Assembly: GCA_036678685.1 (NCBI GenBank)
Contig: JAZIHH010000027.1
Location: 124,001 to 188,000 of the forward strand
DNA: 64,000 nt
Direction of reading: 5' to 3'
Source of the DNA: JAZIHH01 sp036678685
GTDB lineage: Bacteria; Bacillota; UBA4882; UBA10575
The notes under the pieces were generated by a model. That model was not told the origin of the DNA. It made no database searches and saw nothing but the letters and a program-made list of their open reading frames with translations. Shown piece by piece: positions 1-8,942 of this stretch (the stretch's first letter is position 1; each line of letters starts with the position of its first letter). The translations under genes were made by a program, and so were the position numbers.

Positions 1-312
1 ATAGACGGTGCCGGGTATCTCCAAATTTGGTGGAGTATTATGCTGCCAATGAGTAAGCCGGCATTGATGACTCTGGGTGTGATGACCCTGGTTTTACACT
101 GGAACAACCTGATTTGGCCGTTGGTTATTACCCACAGTCCGCAACTAAAAGTCCTGGCTGTCGGCTTGTCGGATTTTCGCTTGTATCGAACTATCCAGTG
201 GAATTCAATGATGGCTGCCGTTATGATTGCCACCGCGCCCATGTTGATTATTTTAATGACAGCGCAAAGATTTTTCATCAAAGGAATTCAGCTTCAAGGT
301 GTGAGTAGATAA
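1..312 (+). CDS. Carbohydrate ABC transporter permease, MalG/UgpE type (C-terminal fragment)
   Basis: The reading frame is open from base 1 and ends at TAA 310-312, so the gene starts upstream of the window. The visible 103 residues begin with the inner-membrane permease EAA-loop signature (IDGAGYLQIWW, then LPMSKPAL), which docks onto the ATPase of sugar importers of the MalFGK family. After it come two hydrophobic segments and the typical C-terminal end with QRFFIKGIQLQGV. Members of this family normally end in this way, so the C-terminus looks intact. The substrate cannot be told from this fragment. A secreted glycoside hydrolase lies 1.7 kb downstream, which makes an oligosaccharide plausible (inference). 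Confidence 0.9.
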   Translation: MDGAGYLQIWWSIMLPMSKPALMTLGVMTLVLHWNNLIWPLVITHSPQLKVLAVGLSDFRLYRTIQWNSMMAAVMIATAPMLIILMTAQRFFIKGIQLQGVSR

Positions 313-364
313 CCCGGCACCGGGAAAAAGGAAAGCCGTGGGTGGACAGGTGAGGGGATGTTTA

Positions 365-1396
365 ATGAAAATCAAGTTTATCTTCGGCTATCCCCGGGGC
401 ATTTTAGTTCTGGGGGGCGTAGTAATGATTTTAGGGATATTAATTGGCCCTCTATTGACAGACAAGAAAACTGTTGTTGATAAAGGTCCTGTCATTAAGG
501 TTTACGGTCAGACAATCAAGAATGAAGATTTTGCCCGTTATCTACACCTTGCCCGCCAGGCAACCCAGTCTGATGAAATAAGCACGCAAGTACTGGATTA
601 TGCCGTTACCCTGGCGCTTAGAGACATAGCAATCGAACGGGAGCTCAATGAATTTTTTGCCATGACAGGTATGGAAGTTGACAGTTCCGAGGTGGATAAG
701 ATAATCAGGGAAAGATTTGCGACTAAGGAACAGTTTGAACTATTTATGAATCAGCTGGGCTATAAAAATGAAGAGGAATTTATAGAATCAGTACTTAAGA
801 ATCGCATGTGGCAGAAATTCCTGATCAATAAAGCACGGGAGTTAAATATTACCATTCCGCAAATTCGAGTTTTAGAAAGGTTGGAACAAATTACCACCAG
901 ACATATTTATATAGGGACCAAAGATCCGATCACCAACAGCCCGTTGCGAACAGAGACAGAAGCTTTACAACTGGTTAATGAATTGTACCAAAAAGTTATG
1001 GCCGGGGAAGATTTTACCCGGTTGGTAAAGGAGTTTTCCGAGGACAAGGGGGACAGTGGTTATGGACCAATGACGGTTGAACTGTTTAAAATGAGCGTGG
1101 ACCAAAACTACATGAATGCTGCTTTGGCCCTTGAAGAAGGCGGGATCAGTAAACCTGTGAAAGCAACCGGTAAAAACCCGCCTGGTTATTATATTATCCG
1201 TATGGAATCACGCAGTATACCGGAAGGTGACAAATATGAGGAAAAGTACCGCGAAATTGAGGAGGAACTCTTAATCTGGGAAGTATCGGAAAATCCAGTT
1301 TTTAAAGAATATATGTGGGAAATTCTGGAGGAGGCCAGGATGAATATGGAGATACTCGATCCTGCCATCAAGGCGACTTACTTTCAACAAGGATAA
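365..1396 (+). CDS. Membrane-anchored parvulin-type peptidyl-prolyl isomerase (PrsA/SurA-like)
   Basis: A 343-residue protein. One N-terminal hydrophobic segment (about residues 8-27) anchors it. A SurA_N-like helical region follows, then a parvulin domain beginning near TRHIYIG and containing EFSEDKGDSGYGPM and the GYYIIRM strand. This family folds secreted proteins outside the membrane. No lipobox cysteine is present, unlike classic PrsA, so it is probably a membrane-anchored foldase. I chose ATG 365 because AGGTGAGGGG sits just upstream; an in-frame GTG at 338 has a weaker site. It lies 52 bases after the sugar permease and may help secreted enzymes such as the downstream hydrolase to fold (inference). 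Confidence 0.8.
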   Translation: MKIKFIFGYPRGILVLGGVVMILGILIGPLLTDKKTVVDKGPVIKVYGQTIKNEDFARYLHLARQATQSDEISTQVLDYAVTLALRDIAIERELNEFFAMTGMEVDSSEVDKIIRERFATKEQFELFMNQLGYKNEEEFIESVLKNRMWQKFLINKARELNITIPQIRVLERLEQITTRHIYIGTKDPITNSPLRTETEALQLVNELYQKVMAGEDFTRLVKEFSEDKGDSGYGPMTVELFKMSVDQNYMNAALALEEGGISKPVKATGKNPPGYYIIRMESRSIPEGDKYEEKYREIEEELLIWEVSENPVFKEYMWEILEEARMNMEILDPAIKATYFQQG

Positions 1397-2052
1397 CCCC
1401 TCCTCCTCCTTTACACTCAATTTTTTTAATATATTGCCAAGGCTTGAACCCTTCCAGGATCTTCCGTGTGGTTTTAAAATATATGTTTCTCATTGGGTTG
1501 CCTTCGGTCACCTTCATTGTGGATTCTCCTTATCTTAGAGATTCAAACAAGAACCGGCTGATCTCTATGTAAGGAGTTTTTTATTACTTTCAGTATTGTA
1601 CCGGCATTCTTCAGCTTTTATCTAAATCTTAAAGGTTGACTTATTTAAACGGATTTAAACACCTTTACGAGCTGGCAAAGGAAAATATTTAACCCCCTCA
1701 TCGTATTTTTTTTCACTTAAATATTAATGTTAACATGTAGGCACACCGAATAGGGAAACATTTTCCGAAATATTTCATAGAAATCGTAATTTTACACCAT
1801 TATATGGACTCAACTGGGAAAACCGTGTTAGAAATTAGTTAAGCCCATAGGAATTTATCATAAACATCTGTTTATCCAGGATATTTGCGTTAGCGTAGAC
1901 CTTTGTTTTAAATCGTTTGTTTTTGGTGAAATATCACTCCGTTCAACTCATATCCGGCCAAGGAGGTGGTGGGAAAATTTCAAATAGCCCAAATAGCCAA
2001 CCCGGTGTCGTTGGCAACAGAACAAAGAAAATAAAAAGGAGGTTTTTTAGTA
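1397..2052 (+). other. AT-rich gene-poor gap before the glycoside hydrolase
   Basis: No convincing gene on either strand. The stretch is visibly AT-richer than the rest of the window and carries many stops. The only patterns seen are two TTTAAA halves separated by CGGA (1644-1659) directly after a TTGACT (1636-1641), which could be an operator over a promoter but has no good -10 box, and two Shine-Dalgarno-like sites (AAGGAGGTGGTGGG near 1960 and AAGGAGGT at 2036-2043). The second site belongs to the next gene. No strong terminator hairpin was found after the foldase gene. Confidence 0.5.
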
Positions 2053-3750
2053 CTGACAAAAAGAGTAGTGCTGCTGTTATTCACAATTATACTTGTCTTT
2101 GCTTTACCGGTTAGTGTTTGGGGGGCGACGATAACTGTTGACACAGGAGTTAATCAGGGAGCATTGCGATATGGGGGGATTGGGTTTCTCTACGGCCTGG
2201 CACGGTATACACCCAGCGATGAGATGATTACGGGATTAATACGGCCGCAGTATACCGGGCAAAATGCTCCCAACGGGGGGCAACACCCGGACGGTTATTG
2301 CGATGAGGTTGCGGCCCAGGCCGTAAGGACAGGTTTTAAAGGCATCTACATCTGTATGCAGGATATCTATGCAGGGTGGCCGTATCCTAATTACGGGATA
2401 AACGACTATCTTGAGAAAGTGGAGACCATAGCCAGGACGATTGTAAATCACCCCAACCGTTCTTTCTTCATTTACAGTATTTTCAATGAACCTGACCTGA
2501 TGTGGTATTCAAATTCCGGCTACGGACTTACGCAAATGTGTAATCACTGGAAACTATGCTACGATAAGATCAAATCCATAGATCCCACTGCCAAGATTAT
2601 GGGACCGGGTTTCGCGATGTACCATAAACAAGCTTATACCACTTTTTTCAATTTTGCCCAAAACAACAATTGCCTGCCGGATATTTGCAGTTGGCATGAG
2701 TTAACAGATAATTTCTTTACAAGTTTTTATGACAATTACAATCATTTTCGTTCAATTAACAGTGCCACGGCTTCCATGCCCATAAACATCAATGAATACG
2801 GCAGACCCGAAGATTTGGCGCACCCGGGTAACCTGATACAGTTTTTAGCCAGATTCGAAAACACCAAGGTTGACGGGTGTTTAGCCTACTGGACCGGTCA
2901 CGGAACCCTTAATGATCTGGTGGCGAACGATAATACTAATCAGCAGGCCATAGGGAGCAGTTTTAATAAGCCGACCGGCGCTTGGTATCTGTACCGGTGG
3001 TACGGCCAAATGACAGGCCACCAGGTAAAGTTGACGCCTCCGTCCCAAAATGGTCCGTTGCAGGGGATAGCCAGTAAAAACGGTGATAACGTCTCGGTCA
3101 TTTTTGGCGGTGGGTACACTAACCAAACTTTCGATGTTGAACTTGTGGTGACGGGTTTATCCGGAAACACCGTAAATTATACGGTCTGGGAAACCCAGTA
3201 TACCGGGAGAAACCCAGCCCCTGAGCCGTCAACAAAGACAATGGGTACCGTTGCCGTAGTCAACGGTACGGCCAGGATTTCGGTTCCCAACTGTTTTTGG
3301 TCTTCGGCCTATCGGGCAGAAATAACTCCAGGAAGCGCAGTAACTTATTATAGATTACGGAACCGTGCTACCGGCCTTTATTTGGACGGTATGGGGCGTT
3401 ACGGTTATGGTGACAGCTGTGGTCAATGGGGAGACAGCAACCATTATAATCAGCATTGGGAGCTTATTTCGCAATGGGGTTATTATCGTCTCAGGAATCG
3501 TGCTACCGGCCTTTATTTAGACGGTATGGGGCGTTACGGCTATGGTGAAGACTGTGGTCAATGGGGGGACAGCAACCATTATAATCAGCAGTGGGAACTC
3601 ATTCCGCAAGGAGGCTATTATCGACTCAAGAACCGGGCCACCGGCCTGTTTTTAGATGGTATGAGGCGAACCGCCAATGGTTCCAACTGCGGTCAATGGG
3701 GAGACAGCAACCATTACAACCAGCAGTGGTTATTGCAATCGGTAAATTAA
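2053..3750 (+). CDS. Secreted clan GH-A-like glycoside hydrolase with three C-terminal ricin-type lectin repeats
   Basis: A 565-residue protein with an N-terminal signal peptide (TKR followed by a hydrophobic run, likely cut near VWGA). The TIM-barrel part carries FNEPD (E146, probable acid/base) and INEYG (E248, probable nucleophile), the strand-4/strand-7 glutamate pair of clan GH-A retaining enzymes. A beta-sandwich-like segment follows. Then residues 432-565 form three about 45-residue repeats with QHW/QQW motifs, as in ricin B (beta-trefoil) carbohydrate-binding modules. The start is unusual: AAGGAGGT at 2036-2043 best fits CTG 2053, while GTG 2068 would cut the positive N-region of the signal peptide. 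I cannot name the GH family or substrate. A strong terminator follows. Confidence 0.75.
   Translation: MTKRVVLLLFTIILVFALPVSVWGATITVDTGVNQGALRYGGIGFLYGLARYTPSDEMITGLIRPQYTGQNAPNGGQHPDGYCDEVAAQAVRTGFKGIYICMQDIYAGWPYPNYGINDYLEKVETIARTIVNHPNRSFFIYSIFNEPDLMWYSNSGYGLTQMCNHWKLCYDKIKSIDPTAKIMGPGFAMYHKQAYTTFFNFAQNNNCLPDICSWHELTDNFFTSFYDNYNHFRSINSATASMPININEYGRPEDLAHPGNLIQFLARFENTKVDGCLAYWTGHGTLNDLVANDNTNQQAIGSSFNKPTGAWYLYRWYGQMTGHQVKLTPPSQNGPLQGIASKNGDNVSVIFGGGYTNQTFDVELVVTGLSGNTVNYTVWETQYTGRNPAPEPSTKTMGTVAVVNGTARISVPNCFWSSAYRAEITPGSAVTYYRLRNRATGLYLDGMGRYGYGDSCGQWGDSNHYNQHWELISQWGYYRLRNRATGLYLDGMGRYGYGEDCGQWGDSNHYNQQWELIPQGGYYRLKNRATGLFLDGMRRTANGSNCGQWGDSNHYNQQWLLQSVN
3346..3747 (+). repeat. Three tandem 135-bp lectin-module repeats within the hydrolase gene
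   Basis: Units start at 3346, 3481 and 3616, each beginning with a YYRL(R/K)NRATGL codon run and ending after the CGQWGDSNHYNQ(H/Q)W block. The first two are nearly identical at DNA level and the third diverges in its middle. The regular 45-codon period matches one beta-trefoil subdomain, so the three units should close into one trefoil with three sugar sites. Confidence 0.9.
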
Positions 3751-3777
3751 AGTTTGTACCGGATTGGCAATAACGGC

Positions 3778-3806
3778 AAAGGCCCGGGTACCCCGGGCCT
3801 TTGGTT
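3778..3806 (+). terminator. Terminator after the glycoside hydrolase
   Basis: A perfect 11-bp stem (AAAGGCCCGGG, 3778-3788, with its complement 3792-3802) around a 3-base loop, followed by TTGGTTT. The U-tract is short, but the stem is very stable and sits 27 bases after the stop codon. Confidence 0.8.
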
Positions 3807-3903
3807 TATTCGGGTGCGTCCGGCATGGGTGGCGAAAAATAAGAATTAAAATTGCTTACAAGGAGTCTCCTAATTTCTGGTACCTAACCGGTAAGAGGGG
3901 CGG

Positions 3904-3934
3904 TTGACAAATCTCCTTTGCCCTGTGGTATAAT
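3904..3934 (+). promoter_or_regulatory. Sigma-A promoter for yqeG and downstream housekeeping genes
   Basis: An exact TTGACA (3904-3909), a 19-base spacer, and an exact TATAAT (3929-3934) preceded by TGG, which is an extended -10. The long spacer is offset by the extended -10. The first start codon is about 50 bases further on. Confidence 0.8.
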
Positions 3935-3990
3935 ATAAACCGTTAACCGGAATCTCCTGGAAAAATTGAAGGAACAGCGGGGGAGAACCA

Positions 3991-4497
3991 TTGTGGAAGA
4001 AACTTTGTCCGCGTACAAGTATCACTTCGCTTTTTGAATTAACCCCGGGTTTTTTTCAGACCCGGGGGATTCGCGGGCTTATTATCGACCTGGATAATAC
4101 CCTGGTGGCCTGGGGTAAAGATGAAATTAACCCCCGGATTAAGGAATGGGTTCAGGAAATGCAAGCCGCGGGATTGAAGATCTGTATCCTTTCCAACGCC
4201 CTGGAACACCGGGTGCAGGCGATCGGGAAACGCCTTGGGGTACCCTGGGTTTCCCGGGCGATTAAACCCCGGAAACCCCCTTTCCGGCGGGCTTTAAAAA
4301 TTTTGGGAACGGATCCCAAAGAGACAGCGGTCATTGGGGACCAAATTTTCACGGATATCTGGGGCGGGAACCGGATGCGGCTGTTTACCATTTGGACCAG
4401 GCCTTTGGCTACGGAAGAGTTTATCAGCACCCGGGCGGTGCGGAGATTGGAACGGCTGGTCGTGAAGAGGTTTCGCAAAAAAGGGGTTTTACCTTAA
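3991..4497 (+). CDS. yqeG: YqeG family HAD-IIIA-type phosphatase
   Basis: 168 residues with HAD motif I DLDNTLV (nucleophile Asp near residue 34), motif II in ILSNA, and motif IV in VIGDQIFTDIWGGNR. This is the YqeG/PGP-type small HAD phosphatase found next to yqeH in Firmicutes. Its substrate in bacteria is not settled. The start is TTG 3991 after GGGGGAGAACCA, with GTG 3994 as a close alternative. It is the first gene after the strong promoter at 3904 and lies 60 bases before yqeH, the usual Bacillus neighbour. Confidence 0.88.
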   Translation: MWKKLCPRTSITSLFELTPGFFQTRGIRGLIIDLDNTLVAWGKDEINPRIKEWVQEMQAAGLKICILSNALEHRVQAIGKRLGVPWVSRAIKPRKPPFRRALKILGTDPKETAVIGDQIFTDIWGGNRMRLFTIWTRPLATEEFISTRAVRRLERLVVKRFRKKGVLP

Positions 4498-4557
4498 ATG
4501 GGGGCTTTTTTCTTCCCGTCTGCCGGGCGAGAGACCCCTTCAAGGAGGAGACCGTTT

Positions 4558-5664
4558 TTGAAAAATCGCGTCTGCCCCGGCTGCGGGGCATTCTTACAGA
4601 GCAGGAATCCGGGGGCGCCCGGTTTCGTACCGGCGGAGAAAAACGAAGAAGGCAAAGATCTTGTTTGCCGGCGCTGTTACCGGCTCAAGCATTACGGCCG
4701 GTTCGAAGCGGTGGGAGCCGCTGATGAGCCCCAGGCTGTGCTCCGGACCGTGACCAGTGAAACCGAATTAACCCTCCTGGTGGCGGACTTTTTCGATCTC
4801 GAGGGCTCGTTGGCTCCGGACTGGCCGTCCCTGGTGAGAAACCCCATCGCCCTGCTGGTGAATAAGGGGGATCTCATCCCGCCCCGGACTTCCTATGTGG
4901 AGGTGGAAGAGTGGGTCCGGGCCTTATGGCAAAGACGCTTTCCCCACCGTCCCCTGGAAACAGTCAAAATCGTGAGCGCCGTGCGGGGCGGGGTTTATAA
5001 AACCCTCTATCCCCTCCTGGCCGGGAAAAAAGTGGTCCTGGTCGGCGCCGCCAACGTCGGCAAATCTTCCCTCCTCCGGCAATTGTTGACGGCCGCGGGG
5101 GAAACGGCGCCGTCGCCCACCGTTTCGCCTTACCCCGGGACCACGCAGGGGTTAACCGGTTGGGTCCTGCCCAAAAGCGGGACCGAACTTTTTGATACCC
5201 CGGGGGTGACCCCGGGAACCCGCATGGGCGATCTTTTATGTCCCGTCTGCGCGGCACGGTTGTCCCCCGGCCAAAAGCTCGGGGTCAAACTGTGGGACCT
5301 TTCGCCCCGGGGGGCGGTCCTCTTCGGTAATCTGGCCGGCTGCTGGAACCTCTCCCTGTCCATAAGAACCATGGTTTTTCTGGCCGGGGATAAATTGCCC
5401 CTCCACCGGACAGGGGAGAAGAAGGGACAGGAGTTGCTCGCGGAGGCGCCCGGCTGGTTGCGCGTGGACTGTCCCGCCTGTTCCGGGAAACGGGGGCCGT
5501 TGGTGGAGCGGGTTTTTCCGATCCGGCCGGGGGAGGAAGTTTTCATTTCCGGCTTGGGCTGGTTGGGGCCGAGAAAACAAGGGGCGACCGTCCGTTTGCT
5601 GGTGCCGGAGAAAGTGCAAACCGGTCTCCGGCCCGCCCTCATCGGAGGAAAACAAAGAAAATGA
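4558..5664 (+). CDS. yqeH: Circularly permuted ribosome-biogenesis GTPase YqeH
   Basis: 368 residues. An N-terminal zinc finger (CPGCG, then CRRCYRLKHYG) is followed by GTPase motifs in permuted order: G4 NKGD, G5 near IVSAV, G1 GAANVGKSS, then G3 DTPG. That order is diagnostic of YqeH, which helps assemble the 30S subunit. The C-terminal part has further cysteine pairs (CPVC, CPAC). TTG 4558 was chosen because AAGGAGGAG lies 7 bases upstream and the protein then begins at the zinc finger. The in-frame ATG at 4498 abuts the yqeG stop, has no site of its own, and would add an atypical leader. Confidence 0.93.
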   Translation: MKNRVCPGCGAFLQSRNPGAPGFVPAEKNEEGKDLVCRRCYRLKHYGRFEAVGAADEPQAVLRTVTSETELTLLVADFFDLEGSLAPDWPSLVRNPIALLVNKGDLIPPRTSYVEVEEWVRALWQRRFPHRPLETVKIVSAVRGGVYKTLYPLLAGKKVVLVGAANVGKSSLLRQLLTAAGETAPSPTVSPYPGTTQGLTGWVLPKSGTELFDTPGVTPGTRMGDLLCPVCAARLSPGQKLGVKLWDLSPRGAVLFGNLAGCWNLSLSIRTMVFLAGDKLPLHRTGEKKGQELLAEAPGWLRVDCPACSGKRGPLVERVFPIRPGEEVFISGLGWLGPRKQGATVRLLVPEKVQTGLRPALIGGKQRK

Positions 5665-5706
5665 GATTTTGGCCGGTTGCTCCGGCAGTATCGGGAGGGG
5701 AGACCC

Positions 5707-6810
5707 GTGGTGGAGGAGGAAAGAATCCACTGGCTGGCGCTCAACCGGGCGCCGGGGATTGGCCTCCGGAGGTTTTTCCGGCTTTTGGAGGCCTTCGGTA
5801 CGGCCGAGCAAGCGTGGAACGCCCCGGCCGGGTTGCTCACCGGCGTATTGGGCCGGGCGGTGGCCCGGGACTTCGTTGCTTACCGGCAAAAAGTCCGCGT
5901 TGAAGAGGAATGGGAGACGGCGAAAAGGAAAAACATAAAATGTCTCTTGTTCAAGGAGGAGAATTACCCGGAATTATTGAAAAGGATCCCGGACCCGCCG
6001 CCGGTCTTATTTTATACCGGGGAATTCAGGCCTGAAGACCGCTTTGCCGTGGCCGTGGTGGGCTCGCGGGCCGCCACGCCCGGCGGTCTGGAACTGGCGC
6101 GGGAACTGGCAGCCGGTTTGGCCGCCCAGGGCATAACAGTGGTGAGCGGTCTGGCCCGGGGAATTGATACGGCGGCCCACCGGGGGGCCCTTTCTGTTCC
6201 CGGCGGGCGGACCATCGCTGTTCTGGGCAGCGGCCTGGACCGTCTTTACCCCCGGGAAAACCGGGATCTGGCCGGGGAAATAGCCTGGCGCGGTGTGGTC
6301 TGTTCCGAATTCCCGTTGGGGACCGGCCCGTTGCCGGGTAATTTTCCGGTCCGTAACAGAATCATCAGCGGGTTAAGCCTTGGGGTTACCGTTGTGGAGG
6401 CGGCGGCGGACAGCGGATCTTTAATCACCGCGGAGTGGGCCCTGGAACAGGGCCGGGATGTTTTCGCCTTTCCCGGCCCGGTGGACCGGAAGGTCAGCAA
6501 GGGAACCAATCGCCTGATCAAGCAGGGGGCGGCCCTTGTCGAAGGCGTGGAAGATATCTTGGGCGCCCTCAATCTTCCATTTCAGGCGGTGCAGGCGGCC
6601 AAAGAGACCGCCGCCGCCGTGGAAACTGATGACTGGTCGCTGCCGGAAAAGAAAGTCTGGGCGTTGCTGGCCGGCGAAGCGGCCCATATCGATCTCCTGG
6701 TGCGCGAGAGCGGGTTGCCGGCATCCGAGGTGGCGGCGGCTTTGGCCCTCTTGGAACTGAAGGGTTTGGTCGCGCCGGTGGCGACCAAGACCTACCGGCG
6801 GTTGCAGTAA
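5707..6810 (+). CDS. dprA: DNA-processing protein DprA (Smf)
   Basis: 367 residues. An N-terminal HhH/SAM-like region is followed by the Rossmann-like DprA core with VGSRAAT, SGLARGIDTAAH, PVRNRIISG, SGSLITAEWA, and KGTNRLIKQGA. A C-terminal winged helix ends the protein. DprA binds incoming single-stranded DNA and loads RecA during transformation, and is also conserved in non-competent species. GTG 5707 follows GGGAGGGGAG with good spacing; in-frame TTG 5677 has no site. It lies between yqeH and topA, the usual smf-topA order of Firmicutes. Confidence 0.93.
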   Translation: MVEEERIHWLALNRAPGIGLRRFFRLLEAFGTAEQAWNAPAGLLTGVLGRAVARDFVAYRQKVRVEEEWETAKRKNIKCLLFKEENYPELLKRIPDPPPVLFYTGEFRPEDRFAVAVVGSRAATPGGLELARELAAGLAAQGITVVSGLARGIDTAAHRGALSVPGGRTIAVLGSGLDRLYPRENRDLAGEIAWRGVVCSEFPLGTGPLPGNFPVRNRIISGLSLGVTVVEAAADSGSLITAEWALEQGRDVFAFPGPVDRKVSKGTNRLIKQGAALVEGVEDILGALNLPFQAVQAAKETAAAVETDDWSLPEKKVWALLAGEAAHIDLLVRESGLPASEVAAALALLELKGLVAPVATKTYRRLQ

Positions 6811-6830
6811 GAAAACGGGAGGTATTTTTT

Positions 6831-8942
6831 ATGCCCCGGAATTTAGTCATTGTTGAATCTCCGGCCAAAGCAAGGACGATCAGCAAATTTTTAGGCCGGT
6901 CTTATCAGATTAAGGCATCCATGGGTCACCTGGTTGATCTGCCCCGCAGTCAATTCGGGATTGATATTGAAGATAATTTTCAACCCAAGTATATAACGAT
7001 CCGTGGCAAGGGGAAGATCGTCAAGGAACTGAAAGAAGCCAGGAAGAAGGCAGACCGGGTTTACCTGGCCACAGATCCGGACCGGGAGGGCGAGGCCATT
7101 TCCTGGCATTTGGCCCAGGCCCTGGCTCTGGAACCGACGGAGCCCTGCCGCGTCGAATTTCATGAAATCACCAAGAAAGCGGTGGAAGAATCGATTAAAA
7201 ACCCCCGGCCGATTGATTATAACCGGGTCAATGCCCAACAGGCCCGGAGAGTCCTGGACCGTCTGGTCGGGTATAAACTCAGCCCTTTACTCTGGCACAA
7301 GGTCAAATGGGGTCTTTCCGCCGGCCGGGTGCAGTCGGTGGCGGTGCGCCTCATTTGTGACCGGGAAAAGGAAATAGAGTCGTTTGTGCCCGAGGAATAC
7401 TGGACGATCACCGGGGATTTTCAAAACCCGGAGGAGCCCGCGGTCTTTTTCCCGGCCAAACTCGTGAAAGTTGACGGGGAAAAGGCGGCCATTCCCAACG
7501 AAGAAACCGCCCGCCGTCTGGAAGAGGAGATTAAGACCACGGAACCCTACAAGGTTGCCGAGGTAAAAAGGAAGGAAAGACTCCGGTACCCGGCTCCGCC
7601 CTTTACCACCAGCACCCTCCAACAGGAAGCCTCACGAAAACTGGGCTTCAGCGCCAAAAAGACGATGACTGTGGCCCAGCAGCTTTACGAAGGGCTGGAC
7701 ATCGGCAAGGAGGAAAGTACCGGTTTGATCACATATATGCGTACCGATTCCCTCCGGGTGAGTGCCGAAGCGCAGGCCGAGGCGAGAAAGGTCATTGCTG
7801 GCCTTTTCGGCCCCGGGTACTTGCCGGCCACCCCGCCGGTCTATAAAACAAAAGCCGCCGGCGCCCAGGAGGCCCATGAAGCGATTCGCCCCACTTCCGT
7901 CGCTCGCCGGCCCGAGATGGTCAAACCCTATTTAAGCCGGGATCAGTTTCTCCTCTACGAACTGATTTGGAACCGTTTTCTCGCCAGCCAGATGCGCCCG
8001 GCCGTCCTGGACCAATTAACCATCGAGATTGCCGGCGGCCGGTTTCTTTTCCGGGCCACCGGCAGCCAGGTAAAGTTCCCGGGCTTTCTGGCCCTGTATC
8101 AGGAAGGCGAGGATGAGGAGAAAAACGAGGAGGAAGCGGTTCTTCCCGAGGTGGCGGTCAACACTGGCCTTTCCCTGGCGAAAATCCATCCGGAACAGCA
8201 TTTTACCCAGCCGCCGCCCCGTTATACCGAAGCCATGCTGGTGCGGGAGATGGAAGAAAAAGGGATTGGCCGGCCGAGCACTTACGCCCCGACGATCGAC
8301 ACCATTTTACGCCGGCAATATGTGGTCCTGGAAAAGAAAAGATTCCGCCCGACCGAACTGGGACGGTTGGTGGTTGATCTTTTGCAGAAGCACTTTACGG
8401 AGATTATTGATCCCGATTTCACCGCCGGGATGGAGGAAAAACTGGATCTGATTGAAGAAGGCCGGGAAGACTGGGTGGAAGTAGTCAGGAGTTTTTACCA
8501 GTCCTTTGCCCGGGATCTGGAAAAGGCGGAACGCTCGATTGAACGGGTAAAACTGCCGGACGAGGTGAGCGAGGTCCAATGTGAACTCTGCGGGCGGCAG
8601 ATGGTTTACAAAACCAGCAGGTACGGGCGGTTTCTGGCCTGTCCGGGCTATCCCGAATGCCGGAACAAAAAATCGATCACCAAAGAAATTGGCGTTTCCT
8701 GCCCGCTCTGCGGCGGGGAGGTCGTGGAGAGAAGAACGAAAAAAGGCCGGATCTTTTACGGTTGCAGTAATTACCCGGGCTGCAATTTTGTCAGTTGGTA
8801 CCGGCCCCTGGATGAGACTTGTCCGCAATGCGGTTCCTATTGCGTGCTCAGAACCTATAAAAACAAAGGGGAACTGGCCGTCTGTTCCCGGAAGGAGTGC
8901 GGTTACAGCCGGCCGTTAACCAAAGGGGCGGAAAGGGAATGA
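6831..8942 (+). CDS. topA: DNA topoisomerase I (type IA)
   Basis: 703 residues. The Toprim domain opens with NLVIVESPAKA and has the DPDREGEAI metal site. The catalytic tyrosine is Y302 in GLITYMRTDS. Near the C-terminus are three four-cysteine zinc ribbons (CELCG/CPGYPEC, CPLCG/CSNYPGC, CPQCG/CSRKEC), with all ligand pairs present. The enzyme relaxes negative supercoils behind RNA polymerase. Length and domain order are normal for Firmicutes. A GGGAGG site precedes ATG 6831. The stop overlaps the trmFO start in an ATGA, so the two are translationally coupled. Confidence 0.97.
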   Translation: MPRNLVIVESPAKARTISKFLGRSYQIKASMGHLVDLPRSQFGIDIEDNFQPKYITIRGKGKIVKELKEARKKADRVYLATDPDREGEAISWHLAQALALEPTEPCRVEFHEITKKAVEESIKNPRPIDYNRVNAQQARRVLDRLVGYKLSPLLWHKVKWGLSAGRVQSVAVRLICDREKEIESFVPEEYWTITGDFQNPEEPAVFFPAKLVKVDGEKAAIPNEETARRLEEEIKTTEPYKVAEVKRKERLRYPAPPFTTSTLQQEASRKLGFSAKKTMTVAQQLYEGLDIGKEESTGLITYMRTDSLRVSAEAQAEARKVIAGLFGPGYLPATPPVYKTKAAGAQEAHEAIRPTSVARRPEMVKPYLSRDQFLLYELIWNRFLASQMRPAVLDQLTIEIAGGRFLFRATGSQVKFPGFLALYQEGEDEEKNEEEAVLPEVAVNTGLSLAKIHPEQHFTQPPPRYTEAMLVREMEEKGIGRPSTYAPTIDTILRRQYVVLEKKRFRPTELGRLVVDLLQKHFTEIIDPDFTAGMEEKLDLIEEGREDWVEVVRSFYQSFARDLEKAERSIERVKLPDEVSEVQCELCGRQMVYKTSRYGRFLACPGYPECRNKKSITKEIGVSCPLCGGEVVERRTKKGRIFYGCSNYPGCNFVSWYRPLDETCPQCGSYCVLRTYKNKGELAVCSRKECGYSRPLTKGAERE

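Noticed and set aside
338..364. GTG 338 as start of the foldase gene
   Set aside because: ATG 365 has the better ribosome site (AGGTGAGGGG) and gives a normal positively charged start before the membrane helix.
1917..2114. A 65-residue + frame before the glycoside hydrolase
   Set aside because: No domain, it overlaps the signal peptide of the hydrolase in another frame, and its composition is not protein-like.
4498..4557. N-terminal extension of YqeH from ATG 4498
   Set aside because: The extension has no ribosome site and no family similarity, while TTG 4558 has AAGGAGGAG at ideal distance and begins at the zinc finger.
5130..5889. Overlapping - strand frames of over 200 residues opposite yqeH and dprA
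   Set aside because: Low-complexity Pro/Arg/Gly-rich translations, no ribosome site, and both fall on well-conserved + strand genes.
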